A stretch of 64,000 nucleotides of DNA from Streptomyces sp. NBC_01016 (GCF_026341035.1 NZ_JAPEOQ010000002.1:248001-312000); one strand, 5' to 3'; counted from the first letter of the stretch, positions 33,231 to 46,637 are shown. Numbers and translations are program-made. The notes: generated by a model not told the origin, from the letters alone.

Positions 33231-34613
33231 GTGAAGAGCGCCGTCGAGACCCTGAACCCGACCCGGGTTCGGCTCAGCATTGAGGTGCCCTTCGAGGAGC
33301 TCAAGGACAGCCTCGACGCGGCGTACAAGAAGATCAACCAGCAGGTCACGGTGAAGGGCTTCCGCAAGGGCAAGATCCCGGCCCGCGTCATCGACCAGCG
33401 CTTCGGCCGCGGTGCGGTGCTCGAAGAGGCTGTCAACGACGCGCTCCCGAAGTTCTACACCGAGGCCGTCAACGAGGCGGAGCTCAATGTCCTCGGTCAG
33501 CCCGAGGTCGACATCACGGACCTGAAGGACGGCGAGACGCTGAACTTCACCGCTGAGGTCGACGTCCGCCCGACGATCGAGATCCCGGACTACTCCGGCA
33601 TCGAGGTCGAGGTCGACGCCACCGAGGTCACCGAAGAGGACGTCGACAAGGCCGTCGAGCAGCTGCGCGACCGCTTCGCCTCCACCGCGCCGGTCGAGCG
33701 CGCCGCCGAGGACGGCGACGTCGTGACGATCGACCTGGAGGCCAAGGTCGAGGGCGAGGTCCTCGAGGACGGCGTCGCCTCCGGTGTCTCGTACACCATC
33801 GGCTCGGGCGAGCTCCTCGACGGCATCGACGACGCCGTCAAGGGCCTGGAGGCCGGTGGCGAGGCCACCTTCACCTCCGAGCTCAAGGGCGGCTCCGCCG
33901 AGGGCAAGGACGCCGAGGTCACCGTCAAGGTGAGCCAGGTCGCCAAGCGTGAACTGCCGGAGCTGGACGACGAGTTCGCGCAGCTTGCCTCGGAGTTCGA
34001 CACCCTCGACGAGCTGAAGGCCGACAGCCGCAAGCGCCTCGAGAACCAGAAGCTGAACGACCAGGCCACGCAGGCCCAGGAGCGCGTCCTGGAGAAGCTG
34101 CTCGAGCTGGTCGAGGTTCCCGTCCCGGAGAAGCTGCTCGAGGACGAGGTCCAGACCCGCAAGCACAACCTCGAGAACCACCAGCTCGGCCAGATGGGCC
34201 TGAACCTCGAGAAGTTCCTCGAGATCCAGGGCAAGACGGTCGAGGAGTTCGACGCCGAGACGAGCGAGCAGGCCGTCAAGGGCATCAAGACGCAGTTCGT
34301 CCTCGACGAGCTCGTCAACAAGGAGAAGCTGAACGTCAGCCAGGAGGAGCTCACCGAGCACCTCATGCGCCGCGCCGCTTCCTCCGGCATGTCCCCCGAC
34401 CAGTTCGCCCAGGCGGTCGTCGAGGGTGGCCAGGTCCCGATGCTGGTCGGCGAGGTCGCCCGCGGAAAGGCCCTTGCCGTGGTCGTCGAGGCCGCCACCG
34501 TCAAGGACACCAACGGCGAGGTCGTCGACCTGTCCGACGACGAGGAGGAGACGGAGGAGGCCACCGAGGCCGCCGCCGACTCCACCGAGGCCGCTGAGGC
34601 CGAGGACAAGTAA
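33231..34613 (+). CDS. tig: Trigger factor (ribosome-associated chaperone, PPIase)
   Basis: 460 residues. It binds at the ribosome exit tunnel and helps nascent chains fold. N-terminal ribosome-binding domain with the signature [12 protein letters not shown] (residues ~43-54, equivalent to the GFRxGK motif), an FKBP-type PPIase domain (~150-235) and a C-terminal helical chaperone domain ending in an acidic tail ([19 protein letters not shown]). GTG start at 33231 with AAGGAG nine bases upstream. It is the first gene of the folding/proteolysis block tig-clpP1-clpP2-clpX, but a strong terminator after its stop separates it from clpP1. Confidence 0.98.
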   Translation: MKSAVETLNPTRVRLSIEVPFEELKDSLDAAYKKINQQVTVKGFRKGKIPARVIDQRFGRGAVLEEAVNDALPKFYTEAVNEAELNVLGQPEVDITDLKDGETLNFTAEVDVRPTIEIPDYSGIEVEVDATEVTEEDVDKAVEQLRDRFASTAPVERAAEDGDVVTIDLEAKVEGEVLEDGVASGVSYTIGSGELLDGIDDAVKGLEAGGEATFTSELKGGSAEGKDAEVTVKVSQVAKRELPELDDEFAQLASEFDTLDELKADSRKRLENQKLNDQATQAQERVLEKLLELVEVPVPEKLLEDEVQTRKHNLENHQLGQMGLNLEKFLEIQGKTVEEFDAETSEQAVKGIKTQFVLDELVNKEKLNVSQEELTEHLMRRAASSGMSPDQFAQAVVEGGQVPMLVGEVARGKALAVVVEAATVKDTNGEVVDLSDDEEETEEATEAAADSTEAAEAEDK

Positions 34614-34635
34614 GCGCTCCGCCAGGAACGTGTGA

Positions 34636-34676
34636 GCAGGCCCCCGGAACCGTGATGGTTCCGGGGGCCTGCTTTT
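34636..34676 (+). terminator. Rho-independent terminator of tig
   Basis: GCAGGCCCCCGGAACC (34636-34651) pairs perfectly with GGTTCCGGGGGCCTGC (34657-34672), loop GTGAT, followed by TTTT. Confidence 0.95.
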
Positions 34677-34817
34677 AAGGGGCGCGGGGAACTGCGCGCG
34701 CAACCACATCCGGCTCGCAGCCGCGACGACGTCACGCCCTGTGGCCCATGGCGCTCGTCGTGAGTTGCGCGCGCCCACGCGGCGGAGCCGCATATCGACA
34801 CAGCCCCGCGCCCCTTA
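34676..34817. repeat. 142-bp foldable element with inverted ends
   Basis: TAAGGGGCGCGGGG at 34676-34689 is the exact reverse complement of 34804-34817, and just inside, GCGCGCGCAA (from ~34694) is complementary to TTGCGCGCGC (~34761). The element fills the tig-clpP1 gap after the tig terminator. A one-ended relative (AGGGGCGCGGGGAACTGCGC) is at 43016-43035. It looks like a dispersed palindromic (MITE- or REP-like) repeat. Confidence 0.75.
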
Positions 34818-34856
34818 CGGGGCGCTTCCACCCTGCTCACACGCGAGTGCAACGTA

Positions 34857-34876
34857 CCTGCGCTCACAGCGAACAG
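34857..34876 (+). promoter_or_regulatory. ClgR-type activator box upstream of clpP1P2
   Basis: Read on the minus strand, GTTCGC-TGTGA-GCG lies at 34861-34874; this is exactly the ClgR consensus GTTCGC-N5-GCG defined for Streptomyces clpP1. On the plus strand the core is CGCTCACAGCG. It lies ~145 bases before the clpP1 start. ClgR activates clpP1clpP2 and other protease genes; clgR itself is not in the window. Confidence 0.85.
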
Positions 34877-35015
34877 TTCCTTCCGCGGGATTCCCCGGAG
34901 GGGGCCGCGCGTTAGGGTCCATGAAGAGGAGGGCAGGGGAGTCGCGAGCGTGACCCCCGGCCCCAGCTAAAGACGCGAGACGGCGCGTAGCCGTCAGAGA
35001 CGAGCAGGTGGATCC

Positions 35016-35633
35016 GTGACGAATCTGATGCCTTCCGCCGCAGGCGAGCCGTCCATCGGTGGTGGCCTCGGCGACCATGTCTACAACCGGCTGCTCGGCG
35101 AGCGCATCGTCTTCCTCGGCCAGCAGGTCGACGACGACATCGCGAACAAGATCACCGCACAGATGCTGCTCCTTGCCGCAGACCCGGACAAGGACATCTT
35201 CCTGTACATCAACAGCCCTGGCGGCTCGGTGACGGCCGGCATGGCGATCTACGACACCATGCAGTACATCCCGAACGACGTCGTCACCATCGGCATGGGT
35301 ATGGCCGCCTCCATGGGGCAGTTCCTGCTGACCGGCGGCTCGGCGGGCAAGCGCTTCGCGCTGCCGCACACCGACATCCTGATGCACCAGGGCTCCGCGG
35401 GCATCGGCGGTACCGCGTCGGACGTGAAGATCCAGGCCGAGTACCTGCTGCGCACGAAGAAGCGCATGGCCGAGATCACCGCGCGACACTCGGGCCAGAG
35501 CGTCGAGACGATCATCCGTGACGGTGACCGCGACCGCTGGTTCACCACCGAGGAGGCCAAGGAGTACGGCCTCATCGACGAGATCATCACTGCCGCTACG
35601 GGCGTTCCGGGCGGCGGCGGCACCGGCGCCTGA
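35016..35633 (+). CDS. clpP1: ATP-dependent Clp protease proteolytic subunit 1
   Basis: 205 residues. Serine peptidase of the Clp proteasome-like barrel. Catalytic Ser in [13 protein letters not shown] (~95), His in [10 protein letters not shown] (~120) and the Asp in the following helix region; [20 protein letters not shown] is the family signature. GTG at 35016 follows AGGTGG; an internal ATG 12 bases later (MPSAAGEPS) is the alternative. It forms a mixed barrel with ClpP2, encoded 61 bases downstream, and works with ClpX and ClpC. Expression is expected to depend on the ClgR box at 34857. Confidence 0.97.
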   Translation: MTNLMPSAAGEPSIGGGLGDHVYNRLLGERIVFLGQQVDDDIANKITAQMLLLAADPDKDIFLYINSPGGSVTAGMAIYDTMQYIPNDVVTIGMGMAASMGQFLLTGGSAGKRFALPHTDILMHQGSAGIGGTASDVKIQAEYLLRTKKRMAEITARHSGQSVETIIRDGDRDRWFTTEEAKEYGLIDEIITAATGVPGGGGTGA

Positions 35634-35694
35634 TCCTCGCGATCACGTCGGCACAGCCAGCCAAGCCCACCTTCACCAGGACGGAACACCGACC

Positions 35695-36354
35695 ATGAAC
35701 AACTTCCCCGGCAGCGGCCTGTACCAGGGCCCCCAGGTCGACAACCGCTACGTGGTGCCGCGCTTCGTCGAGCGCACCTCGCAGGGTGTGCGCGAGTACG
35801 ACCCGTACGCGAAGCTCTTCGAGGAGCGCATCATCTTCCTCGGCGTGCAGATCGACGACGCGTCGGCCAACGACGTCATGGCGCAGCTGCTGTGCCTGGA
35901 GTCGATGGACCCGGACCGCGACATCTCCATCTACATCAACAGCCCCGGCGGCTCGTTCACGGCCCTCACGGCCATCTACGACACGATGCAGTTCGTGAAG
36001 CCGGACATCCAGACGGTCTGCATGGGCCAGGCCGCCTCCGCGGCCGCCGTCCTGCTGGCCGCCGGCACCCCGGGCAAGCGCATGGCGCTGACCAACGCGC
36101 GCGTGCTGATCCACCAGCCCTCCGGCGGCACCGGCCGTGAGCAGCTCTCCGACCTGGAGATCGCGGCCAACGAGATCATGCGTATGCGTGCGCAGCTGGA
36201 AGACATGCTGGCCAAGCACTCGACGACGCCGATCGAGAAGATCCGCGACGACATCGAGCGCGACAAGATCCTCACGGCCGAGGACGCGCTGGCGTACGGT
36301 CTGGTCGACCAGGTCGTCTCGACGCGCAAGATGAACAACGAGGCGATCGCGTAA
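35695..36354 (+). CDS. clpP2: ATP-dependent Clp protease proteolytic subunit 2
   Basis: 219 residues, paralog of ClpP1. Catalytic Ser in [13 protein letters not shown] and His in VLIHQPSGG; signature [20 protein letters not shown]. The ATG at 35695 starts [19 protein letters not shown], the usual N-terminus; a longer frame from 35518 overlaps clpP1 and is not real. Forms the ClpP1P2 barrel. Co-transcribed with clpP1; a stem-loop at 36377-36418 separates it from clpX. Confidence 0.97.
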   Translation: MNNFPGSGLYQGPQVDNRYVVPRFVERTSQGVREYDPYAKLFEERIIFLGVQIDDASANDVMAQLLCLESMDPDRDISIYINSPGGSFTALTAIYDTMQFVKPDIQTVCMGQAASAAAVLLAAGTPGKRMALTNARVLIHQPSGGTGREQLSDLEIAANEIMRMRAQLEDMLAKHSTTPIEKIRDDIERDKILTAEDALAYGLVDQVVSTRKMNNEAIA

Positions 36355-36376
36355 CACGCGCTGTATCGTCTGCCGT

Positions 36377-36418
36377 CCCCTTGGCAGGGGCCACGTAAAA
36401 GTGAACCCTGCCAAGGGG
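36377..36418 (+). terminator. Stem-loop between clpP2 and clpX
   Basis: CCCCTTGGCAGGG (36377-36389) pairs perfectly with CCCTGCCAAGGGG (36406-36418), loop of 16 bases, no U-tract. It may partly terminate or act as a processing site, uncoupling clpX expression from the ClgR-driven clpP operon. Confidence 0.7.
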
Positions 36419-36509
36419 GGCCCGAACGGGGGGCCCGGCAAGGTACCGTCGGATACAGGCACCAGGAGCCGCTGAACGTGGCGTCTCCCAGGCGAAGGGG
36501 AAGCACCTC

Positions 36510-37796
36510 GTGGCACGCATCGGTGACGGCGGCGATCTGCTCAAGTGCTCGTTCTGCGGAAAGAGTCAGAAGCAGGTCAAGAAGCTCATCGCAGGCCCCG
36601 GTGTGTACATCTGCGACGAGTGCATCGACCTCTGCAACGAGATCATCGAGGAAGAGCTCGCGGAGACGAGCGAAGTGCGCTGGGAGGAACTGCCCAAGCC
36701 GCGCGAGATCTACGAGTTCCTCGAGAGCTACGTCGTAGGACAGGAAGCCGCCAAGAAGGCCCTGTCCGTCGCGGTGTACAACCACTACAAGCGCGTCCAG
36801 GCCGGCGAGAACGGCGGGGCGAACGGGCGGGACGACGCGATCGAACTCGCGAAGTCCAACATCCTTCTCCTCGGCCCGACCGGCTCCGGCAAGACGCTCC
36901 TCGCACAGACGCTGGCGCGCATGCTCAACGTCCCGTTCGCCATCGCCGACGCGACGGCGCTGACGGAGGCGGGCTACGTCGGCGAGGACGTCGAGAACAT
37001 TCTGCTCAAGCTGATCCAGGCGGCCGACTACGACGTCAAGAAGGCCGAGACCGGGATCATCTACATCGACGAGATCGACAAGGTCGCCCGCAAGTCGGAG
37101 AACCCGTCGATCACGCGTGATGTGAGCGGTGAGGGTGTACAGCAGGCGCTCCTCAAGATCCTTGAGGGGACCAGCGCCTCGGTTCCGCCGCAGGGCGGCC
37201 GCAAGCACCCGCACCAGGAGTTCATCCAGATCGACACGACGAACGTGCTGTTCATCGTGGGCGGCGCGTTCTCCGGTCTGGAGAAGATCATCGAGTCGCG
37301 GGCGGGCGCCAAGGGCATCGGCTTCGGCGCGACCCTGCACTCCAAGCGCGAGCTCGACGAGAAGGACCAGTTCCAGGAGGTCATGCCGGAGGACCTGGTG
37401 AAGTTCGGGATGATCCCGGAGTTCATCGGCCGCCTCCCGGTCATCACCGCGGTCCAGAACCTCGACCGTGAGGCGCTGCTCCAGATCCTCGTCGAGCCGA
37501 AGAATGCTCTGGTCAAGCAGTACGAGCGGCTCTTCGAACTCGACGGTGTGGAGCTGGACTTCGAGCGCGAGGCGCTCGAGGCCATCGCCGACCAGGCGAT
37601 CCTGCGCCGCACCGGCGCGCGAGGGCTGCGCGCCATCATGGAGGAGGTCCTCCAGTCGGTGATGTACGAGGTCCCGTCCCGCAAGGACGTGGCCCGCGTC
37701 GTCATCACCGCGGAAGCCGTCCACTCGAACGTGAACCCGACGCTGATCCCGCGGGACGCCCGCGGCGGCGGCAGCGGCGAGCAGAAGTCGGCGTAG
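36510..37796 (+). CDS. clpX: ATP-dependent Clp protease ATP-binding subunit ClpX
   Basis: 428 residues. AAA+ unfoldase that feeds substrates to ClpP. N-terminal C4 zinc-binding domain ([14 protein letters not shown] ... [12 protein letters not shown]), Walker [12 protein letters not shown] (~130), Walker [12 protein letters not shown] (~188), sensor and RKH-type pore regions, and the IGF-type ClpP docking loop IGFGAT (~271). GTG at 36510 gives [11 protein letters not shown], the standard start. A strong terminator follows the stop. Complete and typical in length. Confidence 0.98.
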   Translation: MARIGDGGDLLKCSFCGKSQKQVKKLIAGPGVYICDECIDLCNEIIEEELAETSEVRWEELPKPREIYEFLESYVVGQEAAKKALSVAVYNHYKRVQAGENGGANGRDDAIELAKSNILLLGPTGSGKTLLAQTLARMLNVPFAIADATALTEAGYVGEDVENILLKLIQAADYDVKKAETGIIYIDEIDKVARKSENPSITRDVSGEGVQQALLKILEGTSASVPPQGGRKHPHQEFIQIDTTNVLFIVGGAFSGLEKIIESRAGAKGIGFGATLHSKRELDEKDQFQEVMPEDLVKFGMIPEFIGRLPVITAVQNLDREALLQILVEPKNALVKQYERLFELDGVELDFEREALEAIADQAILRRTGARGLRAIMEEVLQSVMYEVPSRKDVARVVITAEAVHSNVNPTLIPRDARGGGSGEQKSA

Positions 37797-37827
37797 CGGC
37801 ACGCCAGTCGGCAACGCCAGTCGGCAC

Positions 37828-37867
37828 GAGAAGGGCCCCGGTCGGATCTCCGACCGGGGCCCTTCTC
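37828..37867. terminator. Terminator between clpX and the convergent membrane-protein gene
   Basis: GAGAAGGGCCCCGGTCGGA (37828-37846) is complementary over 19 bases to 37849-37867, very short loop, with CTTCTC at the end. Shared by clpX (plus) and the gene ending at 37899 (minus). Confidence 0.9.
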
Positions 37868-37898
37868 ATGCGCGTTCCTGCCGTCAGGACTTGACCCG

Positions 37899-38945
37899 TC
37901 AGGACTTGACGCGTACCTCGTTGCGCAGCTTCGCCGTCGTGTCGGCCGCCTCGCTCAGCGGCTGCTCCTTCTTCGAGATGATGGCGCCGCTGTCCGAGTA
38001 CACGATGTACGTGACCGTGCTGTGGTCACCCCAGATGCACATCGGCATCTTGAAGCTCGACGGCACGCCCGCGGTGGACGAACTGCCGCCGGGCATCTCG
38101 TACTTGGCGTTCTGGCACTTCATGACGCCGTTCTTGAAGCCGGCCGGCTCGAACTTCTGGGGCGAGCCCTCGAAGGAGACCTTGGCGCCGCTCGCGCCAC
38201 CGGCCTCTTCCTGGGACTTCTTCTCCATCTCGGTGAACATCGAGTCGACGACCTTCTCCGGGTCCTCGATCTTGCCGTAGACGCCACCGAAGTTGATCGC
38301 CTTGACCGAGGTGCCGGAGCCCGCCTTGTAGCTGGCGTTCACGCTCTTGGGGTCGGTCACGCCCCACTTCTTGGCTTCCTCCAGGTCGCTGTCGCTGAAG
38401 GTGCCGCTGCTGGAGGTGTTCGAGCTGCTCTTCTGGTACTCGCCGAGGACCGTGGCCGGGGTCGTCAGCTTGTGCGAGCCGTCGTCCGCCACGGACCCGC
38501 CGCCACTGCCGCTGTCACCGCCACCGAAGATGAAGTAGCCCCCCGCCCCGAGAGCCGCCACCACGACCACCGCGCCGATCACGATGCCCAGCACCTTCTT
38601 GTTGCCGCCCCCGCCGGTGGGCGGCTGCTGCGGGTACTGGCCGTACGGAGCCTGCTGCGGCTGACCGTAGGGACCCGGCTGCTGGGGCTGGCCGTAACCG
38701 CCGGGCGCCTGCTGCGGCGGCTGGCCGTACGGGCCCGGCTGCTGCTGAGGCGGAACGCCCTGGGGTGCCTGTTGGGGCGGCTGCTGCGGGTAACCGTAGC
38801 CGGGCTGCGGCGCCTGCGGCGGCTGGCCGTACGGACCCGGCTGCTGCGGCTGACCGTAGGGCCCCGGCGCCCCCGGCTGCTGGCCGTAGGGGCCCGGCTG
38901 CTGGGGCGGCTGGTTCCCATAGGGGCCCGGCTGGTTGTGGCTCAT
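37899..38945 (-). CDS. Membrane protein with PGPYGQP-repeat cytoplasmic arm
   Basis: 348 residues, function unknown. The first ~120 residues are repeats of (Q)PGPYGQP(Q)Q, rich in Pro, Gln, Gly and Tyr, as in several actinobacterial membrane proteins. One helix follows (~125-148: [20 protein letters not shown]), then a Gly/Ser linker and an extracellular domain of ~180 residues with two Cys ([18 protein letters not shown]). Such repeat arms may self-associate or bind SH3-like or FHA partners, which is inference. It starts at the ATG at 38945 ([10 protein letters not shown]), divergent from valS by 115 bases. Confidence 0.85.
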   Translation of the reverse strand: MSHNQPGPYGNQPPQQPGPYGQQPGAPGPYGQPQQPGPYGQPPQAPQPGYGYPQQPPQQAPQGVPPQQQPGPYGQPPQQAPGGYGQPQQPGPYGQPQQAPYGQYPQQPPTGGGGNKKVLGIVIGAVVVVAALGAGGYFIFGGGDSGSGGGSVADDGSHKLTTPATVLGEYQKSSSNTSSSGTFSDSDLEEAKKWGVTDPKSVNASYKAGSGTSVKAINFGGVYGKIEDPEKVVDSMFTEMEKKSQEEAGGASGAKVSFEGSPQKFEPAGFKNGVMKCQNAKYEMPGGSSSTAGVPSSFKMPMCIWGDHSTVTYIVYSDSGAIISKKEQPLSEAADTTAKLRNEVRVKS

Positions 38946-39060
38946 TACTGGCGTTCCCTCCCGTTGCTTATGTGCTGCCGACATCCTGACGTACGTAGGT
39001 GCGATCCGTTCCACCGGATTCGGTTTCAGTACGAGCTTGTGACCCCTCTAAACTGGCGTG

Positions 39061-41685
<2,625 letters not shown>

Positions 41686-41696
41686 CCAGCGGCCCA

Positions 41697-41735
41697 CGAA
41701 GGCCCCGGAACCCGCTCCAGGGTCCGGGGCCTTCG
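41697..41735 (+). terminator. Terminator of valS
   Basis: CGAAGGCCCCGGA-A-CCC (41697-41713) pairs with GGGTCCGGGGCCTTCG (41720-41735) with one bulged base. Confidence 0.85.
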
Positions 41736-41806
41736 TGCTGCCCGCCGCTCCGGATCAAGGTAAGAAAGGGAACGTACCGGGCGCAGGCGCGGGGAGAAGG
41801 GGCTCC

Positions 41807-43003
41807 ATGCACGACGAGGCCGACGGGCCGGCGACGAGCGGGGCGGCGACGGCCGTCGCGGGCCGTCGCCTCGGCCGTCTCTGGTCGCGCCTGGAGCGCT
41901 GGCGCGGCACCCCGCACGCCGTCGACCTCGTCACGGCCGCCGGCTGCTTCGCCCTGATGGGCCTGGACATCCCCGGCCTGGCCAGGGCGGACAACGCGCT
42001 CAACGGGACGTCCGCCACGATCGTGCTCGCCCTCGGTGCCGCGACGCTGCTCCTACGTAGGCGCGAGCCGTGGGGGCCCTGGCTGTCGTTCGCCGTCGGG
42101 ATGGTCTTCCTCGGCTGGCTGCACGATGTGACCCTGATCCAGTTCGCCCTGTACTCCGTGGCCCGCTACCGGGGCCGTAACTCCGGCATCCTCGCCTGTT
42201 GCGGCTACCTCGTCTGGGCCTGTGCCGCGTTCGCGCTCTTCGAATGGCCCGCGTACCGGGGCGGCGAGAGCGTCAGCCAGTTCCTCGCCCTCGCCGTGCC
42301 CATAGGGGTGCTCGCCACCGGTGTCGGCATCGCCGCGCGCCGCATCGACCTCGTGCGCGCCCTGGAGGTCAAGGGCGCCGAGACCGCGCTGCTCCAGGCC
42401 GTGCAGCAGGAGCGCGCCGATGTCGCGGGCGACGTGCACGACTTCGTGGGCCGCGAGCTGACGATGCTCTCGGTGCGGGCGGAGGTGCTGTCGCGGCGGG
42501 CCCGCGGCGAGCACTGGGAGCAGGACTTCGACGAGCTGTCCGAGACGGCGCGGCGGGCGCACCTGCTGCTCAACGAGATCGTCGTGCGCCGCGGCAGCGG
42601 AGGCGGCGCCCCCACCCCCGGCCTCGACGCGCTGCCCCGGCTCGCCGAGGAGAGCGCGGCGGCCGGCAACGAGGTCGCCGTCGACGTGGACGCCGCCGCC
42701 CGCGCCCAGTCCCCGCTGCGCCAGGCCGCGGTCTACCGCGTGGTCCAGGAGTGCCTCACGAACGCCGCGAAACACGCCCCTGGCCAACCGGTGACGGTGA
42801 CCGTAGCGGTAACAGCGAACCGCCTCCGCGCAACGGTCACGAACCCGCTGCCGACCGATACGCCGACCGTCGCCCCGGTCTCGGCGGGTACCGGCACGGC
42901 CGGCATGTCGGAACGCGTCGACTCCTTGGGCGGCACATTCAGGGCGGGCCCGACGGACCAGTCCACGTACGAGGTGGAGGCGGCTTTCCCGGCCAGGACG
43001 TAG
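41807..43003 (+). CDS. Orphan sensor histidine kinase (HisKA_3/NarX type)
   Basis: 398 residues. Five or six membrane helices (~40-178) form the sensor part, followed by a HisKA_3 dimerisation segment with the phospho-acceptor in DVAGDVHDFVGRELTML (His ~211) and an HATPase_c domain with the N-box ECLTNAAKHA (~322) and GTAGMSERVDSLGG (G-box). The usual RxRIAR(E/D)LHD lead-in is altered to QERADVAGDVHD, but His-Asp is intact. No response-regulator gene is adjacent, so the partner must be elsewhere. The ATG at 41807 was chosen since the upstream extension is low-complexity. A 90-base gap with a repeat separates it from the convergent MreB paralog. Confidence 0.88.
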   Translation: MHDEADGPATSGAATAVAGRRLGRLWSRLERWRGTPHAVDLVTAAGCFALMGLDIPGLARADNALNGTSATIVLALGAATLLLRRREPWGPWLSFAVGMVFLGWLHDVTLIQFALYSVARYRGRNSGILACCGYLVWACAAFALFEWPAYRGGESVSQFLALAVPIGVLATGVGIAARRIDLVRALEVKGAETALLQAVQQERADVAGDVHDFVGRELTMLSVRAEVLSRRARGEHWEQDFDELSETARRAHLLLNEIVVRRGSGGGAPTPGLDALPRLAEESAAAGNEVAVDVDAAARAQSPLRQAAVYRVVQECLTNAAKHAPGQPVTVTVAVTANRLRATVTNPLPTDTPTVAPVSAGTGTAGMSERVDSLGGTFRAGPTDQSTYEVEAAFPART

Positions 43004-43011
43004 TGGGTGTC

Positions 43012-43050
43012 TTTTAGGGGCGCGGGGAACTGCGCAAAAACGCAACCACA
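43012..43050. repeat. Dispersed repeat related to the 34676-34817 element
   Basis: TTTTAGGGGCGCGGGGAACT then GCGCAAAAACGCAACCACA. The first 24 bases match the left end of 34676-34817; the right end is missing. It lies between two convergent genes and contains a TTTT run before the core, so it may contribute to termination. Confidence 0.7.
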
Positions 43051-43092
43051 GCGAGTCCGCACCCGCCGCACAAACCCGGCCCCACCGGCGAC

Positions 43093-44178
<1,086 letters not shown>

Positions 44179-44248
44179 CTAAAGTCCCGAACCGGGACGT
44201 CGGGTGGCGTCGGGCGCGCTGTCGGTGGACCTCCGTAGACTGGCGTGC

Positions 44249-45787
44249 GTGAGTGACCTCCCCCCGCGCGACAGCAGCGACCCCGGCTTCCCCGACAACC
44301 CCGACGACGCCGACCAGTTCGAAGAGATCGTCGGCGAAGAGACCACCCGCGACCCCGACCTCGCGGTGATCGAGGCCGGCAGTCGCACCCTGCGCACCCA
44401 GTCGACCCCGCCGCAGGGCGACGGCATTCCGGCCCGCCCGCAGGACCCCGAGGTGGAGAAGGCGCTGCGGGTGGTGGAGACGGAGCTCGCCACCCGCTGG
44501 GGCGAGACGAAGCTCGAGCCCTCCGTCGACCGCATCGCGGCGCTGATGGACGTGCTCGGCGAGCCGCAGCGCGCGTACCCCTCGATCCACATCACGGGCA
44601 CGAACGGCAAGACGTCCACGGCCCGCATGATCGAGGCCCTGCTCACGGCCTTCGACCTGCGCACCGGCCGGTACACCTCGCCGCACGTCCAGTCGATCAC
44701 CGAGCGGATCAGCCTGGACGGCGCCCCGATCGACCACGAGCGCTTCATCGAGACGTACGACGACATCAAGCCGTACATCGAGATGGTCGACGACCGGCAG
44801 GAGTACCGCCTCTCGTTCTTCGAGGTGCTGACCGGCATGGCCTACGCGGCCTTCGCCGACGCCCCGGTGGACGTGGCGGTCGTCGAGGTCGGCATGGGCG
44901 GCAGCTGGGACGCGACGAACGTGATCGACGGATCGGTCGCGGTCATCACGCCCATCGACCTCGACCACACCGACCGGCTCGGTGAGACGCCCGGCGAGAT
45001 CGCCGGCGAGAAGTCCGGGATCATCAAGCAGGACGCCTCCGTGATCATGGCGCAGCAGCCGGTGGACGCGGCGCAGGTGATCCTCAAGAAGGCCGTGGAG
45101 ACGGACGCGACCGTGGCCCGCGAGGGCCTGGAGTTCGGCGTCGTCCGGCGCGAGGTCGCCGTCGGCGGCCAGTTGGTGACTCTGCGCGGGCTCGGCGGCG
45201 AGTACGAGGACATCTTCCTGCCGCTGCACGGCGCGCACCAGGCGCACAACGCGGCGGTGGCGCTCTCCGCCGTCGAGGCGTTCTTCGGCATCGGCTCGCA
45301 GCACGCACGCCTGCTCGACATCGACACCATCCGCACCGCGTTCGCCTCGGCCACGTCGCCGGGCCGCCTGGAGGTCGTGCGCCGCTCGCCTACGGTCGTG
45401 CTCGACGCCGCGCACAACCCGGCGGGCGCCCGAGTCACCGCCGAGGCGATCGGCGAGGTCTTCGACTTCAGCCGCCTCATCGGTGTCGTGGGCGCCAGCG
45501 GCGACAAGAACGTACGGGGGCTCCTCGAGGCCTTCGAGCCGATCTTCGCGGAGGTCGTCGTCACGCAGAATTCCAGCCACCGGGCCATGAACGCCGACGA
45601 GTTGGCGGGCATCGCGGTGGAGGTCTTCGGCGACGAGCGCGTCCAGGTCGAGCCGCGCCTCGACGACGCGCTGGAGGCCGCGATCACGCTCGCCGAGGAA
45701 GAGGGCGAGTACGCGGGCGGGGGAGTGCTCGTCACCGGTTCCGTGATCACGGTCGGCGAAGCCCGGCTGCTCCTCGGGAAGGGCTGA
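44249..45787 (+). CDS. folC: Bifunctional folylpolyglutamate/dihydrofolate synthase
   Basis: 512 residues. Mur-ligase fold enzyme adding glutamate to (dihydro)folate. P-loop HITGTNGKTSTARM (~130-143), the second ATP motif IVDHE-like SLDGAPIDHERF and the C-terminal DAAHNPAGARVTAEAI match FolC. A ~70-residue acidic N-terminal extension (DSSDPGFPDNPDDADQFEEI) is actinobacterial. GTG at 44249 (VSDLPPRDSSD) was chosen. Followed after five bases by the DUF4233 gene, a conserved pair; ndk is next, so the three are likely one operon. Confidence 0.96.
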   Translation: MSDLPPRDSSDPGFPDNPDDADQFEEIVGEETTRDPDLAVIEAGSRTLRTQSTPPQGDGIPARPQDPEVEKALRVVETELATRWGETKLEPSVDRIAALMDVLGEPQRAYPSIHITGTNGKTSTARMIEALLTAFDLRTGRYTSPHVQSITERISLDGAPIDHERFIETYDDIKPYIEMVDDRQEYRLSFFEVLTGMAYAAFADAPVDVAVVEVGMGGSWDATNVIDGSVAVITPIDLDHTDRLGETPGEIAGEKSGIIKQDASVIMAQQPVDAAQVILKKAVETDATVAREGLEFGVVRREVAVGGQLVTLRGLGGEYEDIFLPLHGAHQAHNAAVALSAVEAFFGIGSQHARLLDIDTIRTAFASATSPGRLEVVRRSPTVVLDAAHNPAGARVTAEAIGEVFDFSRLIGVVGASGDKNVRGLLEAFEPIFAEVVVTQNSSHRAMNADELAGIAVEVFGDERVQVEPRLDDALEAAITLAEEEGEYAGGGVLVTGSVITVGEARLLLGKG

Positions 45788-45792
45788 TCGCC

Positions 45793-46131
45793 GTGCGCAT
45801 CCTGTGTTCCTCGACGCTGCTCGCCGAGTTCTTCGTCATCGGCTTCGCCGGGCTCGTCGCCATGAAGGAGCCCGACCTGTCGGCCGCCCTGGTGTGGACG
45901 GTGAGCGGCGTCGCGATGCTGCTCAGCGTGCTGCTGTGCGGCATGGTGACGCGGCCCGGCGGCGTGCAGCTCGGCTGGGCGCTGCAGATCGCCCTGATCA
46001 TCAGCGGCTTCTTCGTCCCGGTCATGTTCTTCCTCGGCGCCTGCTTCGCGGGCCTGTGGTGGGCCTCGGTCCACTTCGGCCGCAAGGTCGACGAGGCAAA
46101 GGCACGGTGGGCGGCGCAGGCGGAGGCGTAG
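45793..46131 (+). CDS. DUF4233 membrane protein
   Basis: 112 residues, four predicted short membrane helices (STLLAEFFVIGFAGLVAM, ALVWTVSGVAMLLSVLLCGM, LGWALQIALIISGFFVPVMF, FLGACFAGLWWASVHFG). This family is found immediately after folC in many actinobacteria; no function is known. GTG at 45793, five bases after the folC stop, implies translational coupling or at least co-transcription. The last 20 residues are charged and cytoplasmic. Confidence 0.88.
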   Translation: MRILCSSTLLAEFFVIGFAGLVAMKEPDLSAALVWTVSGVAMLLSVLLCGMVTRPGGVQLGWALQIALIISGFFVPVMFFLGACFAGLWWASVHFGRKVDEAKARWAAQAEA

Positions 46132-46223
46132 GAGGGGGCGGTGCCGCCCGCCTGCCAGGGTGATGGTCACGCCCTGTAACCTCGGGCGTCACCGCACATC
46201 CAGGCCTACAAGGAGTCCCGCGA

Positions 46224-46637
46224 ATGACCCAGCGCACGCTCGTCCTGCTCAAGCCCGATGCCGTCCGCCGCGGCCTGATCGGCGAGATCATCGGCCGCAT
46301 CGAGCGCAAGGCCGGCTGGACGATCAGCGCGCTCGAACTGCGCAGCCTGAGCCAGGAGACGCTGGAGGCGCACTACGGCGAGCACAAGGGCAAGCCGTTC
46401 TACGAGCCGCTGGTCGACTTCATGTCCTCGGGTCCGGTGGTCGCCCTGGTCGTCGAGGGTGAGCGCGTGATCGAGGGCGTACGCCAGCTGGCCGGTCCGA
46501 CGGACCCGATCGCCGCCGCGCCCGGTTCGGTCCGTGGTGACTTCGGCAGCATCGTTCGTGAGAACCTGATCCACGCCTCCGACTCCGAGGAGTCGGCGGC
46601 GCGCGAGATGAAGCTTTTCTTCCCTGATTTCGCGTAA
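46224..46637 (+). CDS. ndk: Nucleoside diphosphate kinase
   Basis: 137 residues. Transfers the gamma-phosphate of ATP to NDPs via a phospho-His. Signature QRTLVLLKPDAVRRGLIGEI, the Arg/Asn-containing GATNPxxA-like region replaced by GPTDPIAAAPGSVRGDF, and active-site His in NLIHASDSEESA (~117). Full length and typical. ATG at 46224 follows AAGGAG. A stem-loop with TTTT at 46767-46796 lies downstream. Confidence 0.97.
   Translation: MTQRTLVLLKPDAVRRGLIGEIIGRIERKAGWTISALELRSLSQETLEAHYGEHKGKPFYEPLVDFMSSGPVVALVVEGERVIEGVRQLAGPTDPIAAAPGSVRGDFGSIVRENLIHASDSEESAAREMKLFFPDFA

Noticed and set aside
38946-39060. T-box riboswitch before valS
   Set aside because: The gap of ~115 bases has no stem I/antiterminator pattern or the conserved T-box sequence.
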